Source: Paenibacillus agricola
GTDB taxonomy: Bacteria > Bacillota > Bacilli > Paenibacillales > NBRC-103111
Assembly (NCBI RefSeq): GCF_011440305.1
Contig: NZ_JAAOIW010000004.1
Span: forward strand, 496,001 to 560,000
Direction: 5' to 3'
DNA: 64,000 bases
The notes beneath the pieces were generated by a model that ran no database searches, was not told the DNA's origin, and saw only the letters and a program-made list of their open reading frames with translations. Shown here piece by piece: positions 34,673 to 42,779 of this stretch; within the stretch, counting starts at the first letter, position 1, and every line of letters starts with the position of its first letter. The position numbers and the translations under genes were made by a program.

Positions 34673-34701
34673 AACATATGCCCGATTGACGTACTTTATG
34701 A
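34673..34701 (-). promoter_or_regulatory. Candidate SigE promoter of yqfC-yqfD
   Basis: On the minus strand TCATAAA (34701-34695), a 14-nt spacer and CATATGTT (34680-34673) resemble the sporulation SigE pattern (-35 near TCATATT, -10 near CATACAAT). It lies about 47 nt upstream of the yqfC ATG. The -10 has two to three mismatches. Confidence 0.55.
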
Positions 34702-34763
34702 GACCCCCACAAAAAATTGCATGCAGGAACATTAAGCCCAACTGCGGCTCACTCCATTTTCTA

Positions 34764-34808
34764 GAAAAACAAAAACGCCAACACCTTGCCAGTTAGGCAG
34801 GTTCGGCG
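34764..34808 (-). terminator. Terminator of the rpsU-yqeY-NfeD region
   Basis: CGCCGAACCTGCC / GGCAAGGTGTTGGCG form a strong stem with small mismatches and a TAACT loop, followed on the minus strand by TTTTTGTTTTTC. Confidence 0.88.
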
Positions 34809-34910
34809 ATTAGATGGGGGCGTTTTCATTTGGCAATATATCGATCGATTATATATTTAATATATTTAATAATTCTTCTCATTAATTACATCAGCGCAAT
34901 CTGAAAGAAG

Positions 34911-35429
34911 CTAATGTACCCTTTCATCTGCTTCCCGCACAATAATGCGTGAACCTTCTACCTCCACGATAACTACTTGCTTATTAATAGCGATAAATTC
35001 TCCATACGTAACGACATGCACCCATTCATCGGCCACCTGGATTGTTCCTGAGGGTCTTAGTGGCGTTATTGCTAAGCCGGATTGCCCCAGCAGATCCGTG
35101 CGTTGCGGGATCGATTCATAGCCTTGCTGATAGCCAGAGTCCGTATCCTGATTATCTAAGGATAATTTCCACCTGTTGCTTCTTAAAGCAAAACGGACTA
35201 GGAGGCCCCCTATAAGCATTGCCAATAACACCACCCCCACCCATCGCTGGCTTATAAAGCGCGCCGTATTTTCTAATAATGTGGGCTCGTTAACCGTTTC
35301 CATGGATTTAAGCGCGAACGCGTAGGTTGTAGCATAAAATAAGTTAAAGGGAGTCAGCAAAATTTGTAGCAGCACCACCAGCAGCAGCCATCTTACGTAA
35401 AAAAAGCCATGTTGAACAGGTACCATCAT
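34911..35429 (-). CDS. Short NfeD-like membrane protein
   Basis: Two membrane helices (VRWLLLVVLLQILLTPF and WVGVVLLAMLIGGLLVRFAL) are followed by a C-terminal OB-like domain: LLGQSGLAITPLRPSGTIQVADEWVHVVTYGEFI...IVEVEGSRIIVRE, the NfeD signature. It lacks the serine-protease-like domain of long NfeD proteins such as YqeZ. AGGAGG precedes the ATG at 35429. In Bacillus, yqeZ is next to the flotillin-like gene floA at this locus; here no flotillin gene follows. Confidence 0.8.
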   Translation of the reverse strand: MMVPVQHGFFYVRWLLLVVLLQILLTPFNLFYATTYAFALKSMETVNEPTLLENTARFISQRWVGVVLLAMLIGGLLVRFALRSNRWKLSLDNQDTDSGYQQGYESIPQRTDLLGQSGLAITPLRPSGTIQVADEWVHVVTYGEFIAINKQVVIVEVEGSRIIVREADERVH

Positions 35430-35512
35430 GCTTTTACCTCCTAAAATCACAAAATGAGTCGTTATCCGTTTATGATACCTAATTAAAGCAATTGGTCTTC
35501 CATTCAAACATG

Positions 35513-35539
35513 CAAAAAAACACTCCGGTTAGGGAGTGT
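35513..35539 (-). terminator. Terminator after yqeY
   Basis: ACACTCC / GGAGTGT stem (35520-35539), followed on the minus strand by seven T. Confidence 0.88.
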
Positions 35540-35549
35540 CTTCTTACTG

Positions 35550-35993
35550 CTAGGTTAATAGCTGTTGAACGGCCTGATTAACAACTTTGCCATCGGCACG
35601 TCCTTTGACCTTTGGCATTAATGCACTCATGACTTTTCCCATATCCGCTTTAGAAGAGGCACCCACTTCTTGGATGGTCTGCTGTACAATGGATTTCACT
35701 TCTTCTTCAGTAAGCTGCTGCGGTAAGTACTCGATCAAGATTGCAATTTCTGCCTTTACGGCTTCGGCCAGGTCATCACGACCGGCCTTTTCAAATTCCT
35801 GGAGGGAATCTCTGCGCTGTTTAATTTCGCGACTGAGAACGTCAAGTACTTCTTGGTCATCTAAGGGTTTACGCTGCTCTATTTCTAGATTCTTAATAGC
35901 TGCACGAACCATACGGATTACGGAGAGTTTAAACTTGGCCTGGCTCTTCATCGCTAGTTTCATATCTTCATTCAGTCTTTCGTTTAAGCTCAT
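35550..35993 (-). CDS. yqeY: GatB/YqeY domain protein
   Basis: The 147-residue protein is one complete GatB/Yqey tRNA-binding-like domain: MSLNERLNEDMKLAMKSQAKFKLSVIRMVRAAIKNLEIE, then IEYLPQQLTEEEVKSIV and DMGKVMSALMPKVKGRADG. The C-terminal half is like the tail domain of GatB that contacts tRNA. Its cellular role is not well defined. Its ribosome site AGGAGG overlaps the rpsU stop codon, so it is coupled to rpsU. Confidence 0.93.
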   Translation of the reverse strand: MSLNERLNEDMKLAMKSQAKFKLSVIRMVRAAIKNLEIEQRKPLDDQEVLDVLSREIKQRRDSLQEFEKAGRDDLAEAVKAEIAILIEYLPQQLTEEEVKSIVQQTIQEVGASSKADMGKVMSALMPKVKGRADGKVVNQAVQQLLT

Positions 35994-36009
35994 CGTGTAG
36001 TTAAGCCTC

Positions 36010-36183
36010 CTAGAACTTTCTCTTACGAGCAGCCTCAGACTTTAACTTACGCTTAACGCTTGGTTTTTCATAATGCTTGCGTTTTTTAACCTCCGCTAAC
36101 ACGCCATCCTTTGCGATGGTGCGCTTAAAGCGGCGAAGTGCAGCATCTATAGTTTCATTTTTGCGAACTCGAGTTTCTGACAC
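36010..36183 (-). CDS. rpsU: Small ribosomal subunit protein S21 (bS21)
   Basis: Translation of the minus strand from the GTG at 36183 gives a 57-residue protein: [18 protein letters not shown]..., then [26 protein letters not shown] and a basic end KRKF. This matches bS21 exactly in size and pattern. It binds near the platform of the 30S subunit and helps anti-Shine-Dalgarno pairing. GGGAGGG precedes the GTG, and a near-consensus promoter lies 60-90 nt upstream. In Bacillus the rpsU-yqeY pair is conserved. Confidence 0.96.
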   Translation of the reverse strand: MSETRVRKNETIDAALRRFKRTIAKDGVLAEVKKRKHYEKPSVKRKLKSEAARKRKF

Positions 36184-36243
36184 CAGTTTTCCCTCCCTCC
36201 GAACAGACCGTCCAAGACGAAAAAAAGCAGTTTATCAACTACA

Positions 36244-36272
36244 ATTATATTGCAAACAGATACTAAGGTCAA
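36244..36272 (-). promoter_or_regulatory. Strong SigA promoter of rpsU-yqeY
   Basis: On the minus strand TTGACC (36272-36267), a 17-nt spacer and a perfect TATAAT (36249-36244). Confidence 0.9.
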
Positions 36273-36289
36273 CCTAGAAGCGGAAATAT

Positions 36290-36634
36290 TTATTTTACGT
36301 TGAGCGCACCCAGCTTTTCGCCACCAAGTAAGTGATAATGAATGTGGAATACTACCTGTCCACCGTCACTTCCACAGTTATTAACAAGCCTGTAGCCACT
36401 CTCCGCCACACCTTCCTGCCTAGCAATATGCTGGGCTGCCTCATGCACATCACCAAGCAAGCCCCAGTCTCCTGGCCCCACATCATTCATGGTTGCGATA
36501 TGCTTCTTGGGGATAATTAATACATGTACAGGTGCAGCAGGCTGAATATCACGAAACGCCAGCACATGCTCATTCTCGTAAACCTTGGTGGAAGGAATGG
36601 ATCCTTCAACTATTTTGCAAAAAATACAACTCAC
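36290..36634 (-). CDS. HIT-family nucleotide hydrolase (HinT-like)
   Basis: The GTG at 36634 has GAGAGGGG upstream and gives a 114-residue protein starting SCIFCKIVEGSIPSTKVYENEHVLAFRDI. The catalytic histidine triad is HIHYHLLGG near the C-terminus. The pair of cysteines CIFC plus later histidines may bind zinc. Members hydrolyse AMP-lysine, AMP-phosphoramidates or aminoacyl adenylates. The first ATG of the frame (36706) would add 24 residues unlike the family and is rejected. Confidence 0.93.
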   Translation of the reverse strand: MSCIFCKIVEGSIPSTKVYENEHVLAFRDIQPAAPVHVLIIPKKHIATMNDVGPGDWGLLGDVHEAAQHIARQEGVAESGYRLVNNCGSDGGQVVFHIHYHLLGGEKLGALNVK

Positions 36635-36736
36635 AGCATTACCCCTCTCTAGAGCTTGAATAGCCAACTTACTTCTTAAGCATTTGCCAAGTTTGCGTAG
36701 CAACAAGCTAACCTAACCCTATGATACCGAAAATCG

Positions 36737-38758
36737 TTAAATAATTCCAATAGCGCTAAAGAGCCATTGGCGAAAAGTCATGATTTTCCCAGTAAAGGAT
36801 AGCTGGACTGCGGTATTGATCTGCACGGCTCTCGTTGTGCCATCCCACGTTAATTGCCCACCAAAGGCCTCGCCAATAAACCGTGCCGGGGCCATCGAAT
36901 ACCCATTAATTAGCTGCGCTGGCACTTCCAGTTTAACCTGTTGTCCGTTTTTAGTAGCTTTGCCATCGCGGATATTTAAAGTAATCGTTGTATCTCCCTT
37001 ACGTCCCGTAGCAACTTGGGTAGCCTGATCCCAGCTAACAGTCGCTCCCAGTGATTCAAAGATCGCCCTCATTGGAGCTAATGTGCTGCCATCGCGGATG
37101 ATTGCTGGCTGTTCATACTTTTGCCGCTTGCCATCTATGGAAATAGAAACCTCCGAAGATAAAGGGAATGATTTATCCACTACTTTATAGCCCGCACGAT
37201 TATAAACAACAAGCTGAAGTGTAGAGCCCGCCGGAACCTCGCTTGCATTCAGTTCAATGCCAAATGGGGGATTCCGCTGGGATTCGATAATTTCACCATT
37301 AATTAAATAATCAATTTGATTGATATATACATCAGGTATTTTCACCCAGGGTGTGATCATGGTTGTACCTTGAAAAGTATTACTGCTTCCATTGAGCTTG
37401 ATGTGGCCGACACCATCTGCTGGCCTGGCTCCTTGCTCGACCTTTTTCAAATAGTAAGGCGCTGCAATCATACTGCTATAAAGCTCTTTCATCGCTTCAT
37501 TATCTGCTAGCAAATAGTTATTGCGGGATTCTCTATCCCCCAAGTCAACATTAAAATAATTGATCGACTTCAGTCGTGGGTATTTTAGCGGCATTACCTG
37601 ATACAAGCGATGCAAATTTAACAGTGCATAATCCGTAAATGATTCATCCGTAGCATGTTCATAATGCGACACAGCGGTCTCGCTGATCATCAGCGGCTTG
37701 CGGTCCGAATAGGTTTTGTACAATTTATCTAACCGTTCGATCGGGCTTGTCGCCGACATATCACCCTGTGCCGGATCGCCATTTTCATAGGGCTCAGTAT
37801 ACATGTTAACACCTACCCAATCGACATAATCATCTCCAGGATAGTAATCATCAATGGAATAGGATGGCACATCGCCTGGACTCCAAACCATCGCTACATT
37901 AGGGGCTTCCTGAGCCATAACATCATGGATAAGCCGAAATTTTTCGATATATTTCTGTGGATCGCCATGCCAGACCACCCAATTGCCGTTCATTTCACTG
38001 GCATAGCGTAAAAAAATCGGAATGCCTGTTGCCTTCGCTGCCCGCGCCCATTCCCTTAAATGGGCATTATCCTGGACTGAATCCAACCCATTGCTCGGTT
38101 CCCAAGCAATCTGCAAAGCTGATCCAGCTTCTTTGGCGCGCACGGCATACTGTTTAGGAAATGGTTGATCATATGGCGTATACGCTAAATAATGGGCATG
38201 CTTGCTGCCATAGATCGATTCCGACTTAATGAAATTATTTTGCATTTCAGGATCTTGCTCCGAATACATACCAATGTACGTCCCGTATTCAGGCTCGAAT
38301 TTAGCAAGCTTCCCATTGACGGGGGCGCCTTGCTTCTTCAACACATCCACATCAGAGGTGGACATATAAACGTCGGCTATGGTTCGAATCTGGTCAGCTC
38401 TTATAAGATCAACCGCTCCCCAATCCTTACCTTCCTTCAACCAGTATTGGTTTTCCAGCTCATAATAATAAATCGCATTGTCGTAATCCTGAATTTTATC
38501 ATAATATTCATTCAACGAGCCGCTAAATAAGGCAGCCCCCTGCCAATCGCCCTCAGCCGCGTAGTGCTCGACAAGAAACTTCCAATGCGGCACCGCTTCC
38601 TGCGTGTTGCCTCTTTTGACAGCAGCTTCAGCTGCTTGCCAGCGATCCCAGATTGGGTCAGCTTGAGCTGCCGATGCTCCCGATAATAGCGTAACAGCCA
38701 CCAGACTAGCAGCCAGTCCTTTGCGCAGATTCGTTATTAAACTTCGATTTTTAACCAT
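36737..38758 (-). CDS. Secreted GH26-like glycoside hydrolase with copper amine oxidase N-domain pair
   Basis: A signal peptide (about 1-33, ending SAAQA) is followed by a helical TPR-like region (35-110). A TIM barrel resembling glycoside hydrolase family 26 comes next, with probable acid/base Glu255 (RYASEMNGNW) and nucleophile Glu360 (PLMISETAVSH). Tyr and Trp residues typical of mannan or beta-glucan sites surround these. The last about 100 residues are the 'copper amine oxidase N-terminal' stalk-like module (RDGSTLAPMRAIFESLGATVSWD...LINGYSMAPARFIGEAFGG), widespread in Paenibacillaceae surface proteins. Likely substrates are wall-associated or plant polysaccharides; unproven. GAGGTGGGGG precedes the ATG at 38758. 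Confidence 0.85.
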   Translation of the reverse strand: MVKNRSLITNLRKGLAASLVAVTLLSGASAAQADPIWDRWQAAEAAVKRGNTQEAVPHWKFLVEHYAAEGDWQGAALFSGSLNEYYDKIQDYDNAIYYYELENQYWLKEGKDWGAVDLIRADQIRTIADVYMSTSDVDVLKKQGAPVNGKLAKFEPEYGTYIGMYSEQDPEMQNNFIKSESIYGSKHAHYLAYTPYDQPFPKQYAVRAKEAGSALQIAWEPSNGLDSVQDNAHLREWARAAKATGIPIFLRYASEMNGNWVVWHGDPQKYIEKFRLIHDVMAQEAPNVAMVWSPGDVPSYSIDDYYPGDDYVDWVGVNMYTEPYENGDPAQGDMSATSPIERLDKLYKTYSDRKPLMISETAVSHYEHATDESFTDYALLNLHRLYQVMPLKYPRLKSINYFNVDLGDRESRNNYLLADNEAMKELYSSMIAAPYYLKKVEQGARPADGVGHIKLNGSSNTFQGTTMITPWVKIPDVYINQIDYLINGEIIESQRNPPFGIELNASEVPAGSTLQLVVYNRAGYKVVDKSFPLSSEVSISIDGKRQKYEQPAIIRDGSTLAPMRAIFESLGATVSWDQATQVATGRKGDTTITLNIRDGKATKNGQQVKLEVPAQLINGYSMAPARFIGEAFGGQLTWDGTTRAVQINTAVQLSFTGKIMTFRQWLFSAIGII

Positions 38759-38861
38759 GCCCGTCTTTCCCCCACCTCGTAGCAATAAGCATTATACATT
38801 CAGCTTTATTTCTATTATACATGAGTAGATGATGGGATTAGCTATTAAGTGTAACTTTTAT

Positions 38862-41800
38862 TCATAATTCTAGCAGCTTTGCACCATCAAATAAAAAGAT
38901 ATATTTCCCCGTCACCGGGCGTTTCCAAATCTTTTCTACAGCATTCGCATATAGATCAATTTGCTGCTTGTGCCGCTCTTTTATTGCTTCAATAGCAGCT
39001 TCACCATCATCCAGTAATCGATCGGTTTTAAAATCCACCAACACAAGCCCATTTTCCTCAACAAATAAACAATCGATCATCCCTTGCAGCAATACGGTCT
39101 CTGATTCATCCATACTTGAAAGCTCTTTACTGCTGTAAGCTTCTTTGGCAGATAGCCCGAGACTGAATGGGATTTCCCGGTACACTTCGGAGGCTTGCAG
39201 CAACCGTATGCCAACACTGCTAGTGAAGAACGCTACAATGATTTCCGGATCTAGCAATTTATGTTGCTCCGCCGTTAGCAGTTCTTTATCGACCATCTCA
39301 TCCAAAGCACGAACCACATCGATGGCGGAAGGCTCGTGATCAAGCGGTATATACTGCATGACCGAGTGAAATACAGTCCCTCGCTCTGCTGCATTCATTT
39401 GCTTAAGCTCCATAAATCGCGGACGCCTCGCCGTAATGGAAGACTGACTCGGTACAGCGGCTTCGGGAAACGTTGATTCCTCGGAATCACGTGATAATAC
39501 ACGGTAATGGTCAGACTGTCGCTTGAGCTCGGTTACGGATATTTTGGATGGCAGCTCCGACGCCTGCTGGTGAGCATAGGTCCATGCCAGCCTATGTGTG
39601 ACCTGAAACTCCCAATATTGCCCTTGCCCTTCGTCAACAGGCTCCAGATGAAGCACTGCTTGCTTACGGCTTTCATCCATCTCAACGGTCGCAGCAGCTT
39701 GTACCATGGCCGCGACACTCTCTGGTCGGATTAGGTGAATCTTCCACAAGGACTCTTCACCATCAAGATAGGCTGCATGCCGGCCAGAAACCGCTGCGTA
39801 ATCCCGCAAAACGTTTCCATCAGGATGCCGCATCAGAGCAGGACCAATCCAATCCATATAACTTCTCGCACCGGCCACTGCGGCATCTGGCAGCAGCATT
39901 TGGTCATGGTCAATGTACTTTGACCAATTGTACAGCAGCTTGTCCATTCCTTTAACTGTTGCGAGCAAATATAGCTTCTCCCGTGCACGTGTAAGGGCTA
40001 CATAAAGAACCCTCATCTCCTCTGCGATCATTTCCATCCGCAGCTTACGCCGAATAGCAAGCCAAGGTAAGGTCGGATAGCTGGTTCTTGCAGCCGCATC
40101 GGTAAATTTGGGCCCAAAGCCTAAATCCTTATGCACCATAAAAGCTTCTGTGAGGTCACGCATATTGAATCTTTTGGATAGAGCCGCAACGAATACGACT
40201 GGAAATTCCAGCCCTTTGCTTTTGTGGATGGACATAATCCTGACAACATCCTCCTGCTCGCCTAAAGCACGGGCTGTTCCCAAATCCTTACCACTATCCT
40301 TCATCCGTTCCACAAAGCGAAGGAAACGAAACAACCCCCGAAATGAGGTAGCTTCATATTGACGCGCCCGGTCATATAAGGCCCGCAAATTAGCTTGGCG
40401 CTGCTGCCCACCCGGAAGACCACCTATAAAATCATAAAAGCCTGTTGCCCTATAAATATTCCAAATCAGGTCTGCCAATGCCCCTTGCCTTGCCTCATTC
40501 CTCCAACCTTGAAGGTTTTGCAAAAAGAGAGCCAGCTTGTTGCGCAAAAGAGCATCAATAGGAGCAGCTTTAGCAACCTCTGAATCGAGCGGTGATTCTG
40601 TGGCATAAAGGCTTACCGCCTCATAAAATGAGCTCCTCGGGCTCGCGATGCGGATCTGGGCAAGCTGCTCCTCGGAAAGCTGGACGATCGGCGACCGAAG
40701 AACAGAGGCAAGTGGAATGTCTTGAAATGGGTTATCAATCAGCTTCAGCAATGATAGTACCACCTCGACCTCCATTGCAGAAAAATAACCTGTATTCAGC
40801 TCAGCATAAGCCGGAATCCCCTGTTGTCGCAGCTCTTCAATCATAATGGGCGACCATTGCCCCGTTGCTCTTAGCAAAATAACAACATCCCTGTATGTCG
40901 CGTCCCTATAGCCACCCGATGCTTTATCGAACACCTGGAAAACCCTTTCTCCAGTATGCCCCAGCAGCTTATGGATTTGGGCGGCAATCATTCTCGCTTC
41001 GAGCTGCACGGTTTCCATCTCACGCGCTTCCGTCGCCAAATCCAATCCATTGCCACCCTCTTGGCTATCGGCTAATCCATCTGTGAACGGATCATCCGTT
41101 ATTGTTGCGGATGCTTCTGAATCAGCATCATCAGCCGTACTGGATAGCTCCACTTCCTCCGTGCGGTCGATCATCAGCAATTCAATCGCTTCTGACCCAT
41201 TCGCAAGCTGGTTCCAAGCCGGATAATAGGCGGCTCCATGAACAAGCTGGGCACGGCTATCATAGGCGATTTCACCGACCTCTTCGCCCATAATATGTTT
41301 AAATATATAATTGACTCCGTCAACCACAGGAGAGCGGCTACGGAAGTTTTTGGCAAGATCAATACGTTGGCCGGGTATATGATCGTCGATCGGATAGTTT
41401 TTATACTTCTCCAGGAATAATCCCGGTTCAGCAAGCCGAAAACGATAGATGCTTTGCTTGACATCACCTACCATAAATCGGTTGCCAGGGTTTTCACGCG
41501 AGATAAAGGACACAATCGTTTCCTGCACCCGATTCGTATCCTGGTATTCGTCCAGCAGCACCTCTACATAACGCTCACGATAGCCTAGAGCAATATCGGA
41601 AGGCTGTAGCTTTCCTGTCCCTGGATCTACCTCAGACAATAGCTGTAGGCAATAATGCTCCAAGTCGCTAAAATCAACAAGCCCTTTTTCTTTTTTAGCA
41701 TGCTGATAGCGGGTGCTGAACTCCATGACAAGCTCAACTAATGTATGCATCAAAGGGGCAAGTATTTGTAACTCTTTATCGTACTCCTGTGGAGTTCGTG

Positions 41801-42779
41801 AGAACAACTCCTCTGCCAAGCCCGAAAGCTGATCCTTGGCTTTATTGCGCAATTCTTTTACCTGCTCCTGAAGCAGCTTATCGTAATCGGCCCCTTTACA
41901 AGGCCTCAGTTTTCCAAATGAAGCGCCTTGGAAGGAATCGTAAAGATGCTCCCATGAATATTCAGCAACCTGCTTCAAATAGGTAACGGTGTCCATATCC
42001 TCTTGCAAATTCAATAAATAAGGAGCTGGCCCTCCTGGCCGTTCGGCCAATTCGGTCGCGTCCTGGAGCAACAGCACAATCCCATCCAGCTCCAAACGGA
42101 CAGAAACAAGCAAATCCGGGATCCAAGGATTAGGTGTTTCCGGATTACGATCAAACTGATTCGCTGCCTCCTGCAGCCATTGTAACGGCCAGGGATGGCT
42201 ACGGGCATCATCATACAGCTTTTGTACAAGCCGATAAAGTGCATCATCGCTTTTTTCCCCGCTGAACCATTCGGCAAGCTTCCAAAAATGGCTATCCTCT
42301 GCAGCTTCCCCGTATTGCTCTTCAAATAGCTCCTCAATAAGATCCTGGCGCATCAGGTCGCTTTCGGTTTCATTAGCAATTCGAAAGCCCGGATCAAGCC
42401 CAACCTGCTGGTAATGGGTGCGAATCACATCTAGACAAAAGGAATGAAGCGTCGTAATAGAAGCTCGCCCGATCAATGCAAGCTGTTTGCGTAAATGTCC
42501 AGAATCTGGGCTTCGCTCCAGCTCCTTCTCTAGAGCTTCACTGATTCTATGCCTCATTTCTGCAGCGGCGGCATTGGTAAAGGTAGCTACCAACAACCGA
42601 TCCACATCAACAGGCTCTTGTTCATTAGAGATACGCCGAATGATTCTTTCAACCAGCACAGCCGTTTTACCAGATCCAGCAGCCGCGGCCACAAGCATGT
42701 CATGTCCATGAATCGATATGGCATCCCATTGGTCCTCAGTCCATGTGGTGCCTTCGGGTTTATCTGTTCTATTGATCAT
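38862..42779 (-). CDS. addA: ATP-dependent helicase/nuclease subunit A (AddA)
   Basis: UvrD/Rep-type SF1A helicase: Q-motif WTEDQWDAI, Walker A AAAGSGKTAVLVERII, Walker B VLLDEYQDTN and GDVKQSIYRFR. The C-terminal nuclease domain has LVDFKTDRLL. The 1305-residue length is normal. AddAB resects double-strand breaks up to a Chi site and feeds RecA. The ATG at 42779 has AGGAGGTG upstream and overlaps the addB end by 11 nt, so both are coupled. The longest frame starts at a GTG at 42788. Confidence 0.97.
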   Translation of the reverse strand: MINRTDKPEGTTWTEDQWDAISIHGHDMLVAAAAGSGKTAVLVERIIRRISNEQEPVDVDRLLVATFTNAAAAEMRHRISEALEKELERSPDSGHLRKQLALIGRASITTLHSFCLDVIRTHYQQVGLDPGFRIANETESDLMRQDLIEELFEEQYGEAAEDSHFWKLAEWFSGEKSDDALYRLVQKLYDDARSHPWPLQWLQEAANQFDRNPETPNPWIPDLLVSVRLELDGIVLLLQDATELAERPGGPAPYLLNLQEDMDTVTYLKQVAEYSWEHLYDSFQGASFGKLRPCKGADYDKLLQEQVKELRNKAKDQLSGLAEELFSRTPQEYDKELQILAPLMHTLVELVMEFSTRYQHAKKEKGLVDFSDLEHYCLQLLSEVDPGTGKLQPSDIALGYRERYVEVLLDEYQDTNRVQETIVSFISRENPGNRFMVGDVKQSIYRFRLAEPGLFLEKYKNYPIDDHIPGQRIDLAKNFRSRSPVVDGVNYIFKHIMGEEVGEIAYDSRAQLVHGAAYYPAWNQLANGSEAIELLMIDRTEEVELSSTADDADSEASATITDDPFTDGLADSQEGGNGLDLATEAREMETVQLEARMIAAQIHKLLGHTGERVFQVFDKASGGYRDATYRDVVILLRATGQWSPIMIEELRQQGIPAYAELNTGYFSAMEVEVVLSLLKLIDNPFQDIPLASVLRSPIVQLSEEQLAQIRIASPRSSFYEAVSLYATESPLDSEVAKAAPIDALLRNKLALFLQNLQGWRNEARQGALADLIWNIYRATGFYDFIGGLPGGQQRQANLRALYDRARQYEATSFRGLFRFLRFVERMKDSGKDLGTARALGEQEDVVRIMSIHKSKGLEFPVVFVAALSKRFNMRDLTEAFMVHKDLGFGPKFTDAAARTSYPTLPWLAIRRKLRMEMIAEEMRVLYVALTRAREKLYLLATVKGMDKLLYNWSKYIDHDQMLLPDAAVAGARSYMDWIGPALMRHPDGNVLRDYAAVSGRHAAYLDGEESLWKIHLIRPESVAAMVQAAATVEMDESRKQAVLHLEPVDEGQGQYWEFQVTHRLAWTYAHQQASELPSKISVTELKRQSDHYRVLSRDSEESTFPEAAVPSQSSITARRPRFMELKQMNAAERGTVFHSVMQYIPLDHEPSAIDVVRALDEMVDKELLTAEQHKLLDPEIIVAFFTSSVGIRLLQASEVYREIPFSLGLSAKEAYSSKELSSMDESETVLLQGMIDCLFVEENGLVLVDFKTDRLLDDGEAAIEAIKERHKQQIDLYANAVEKIWKRPVTGKYIFLFDGAKLLEL

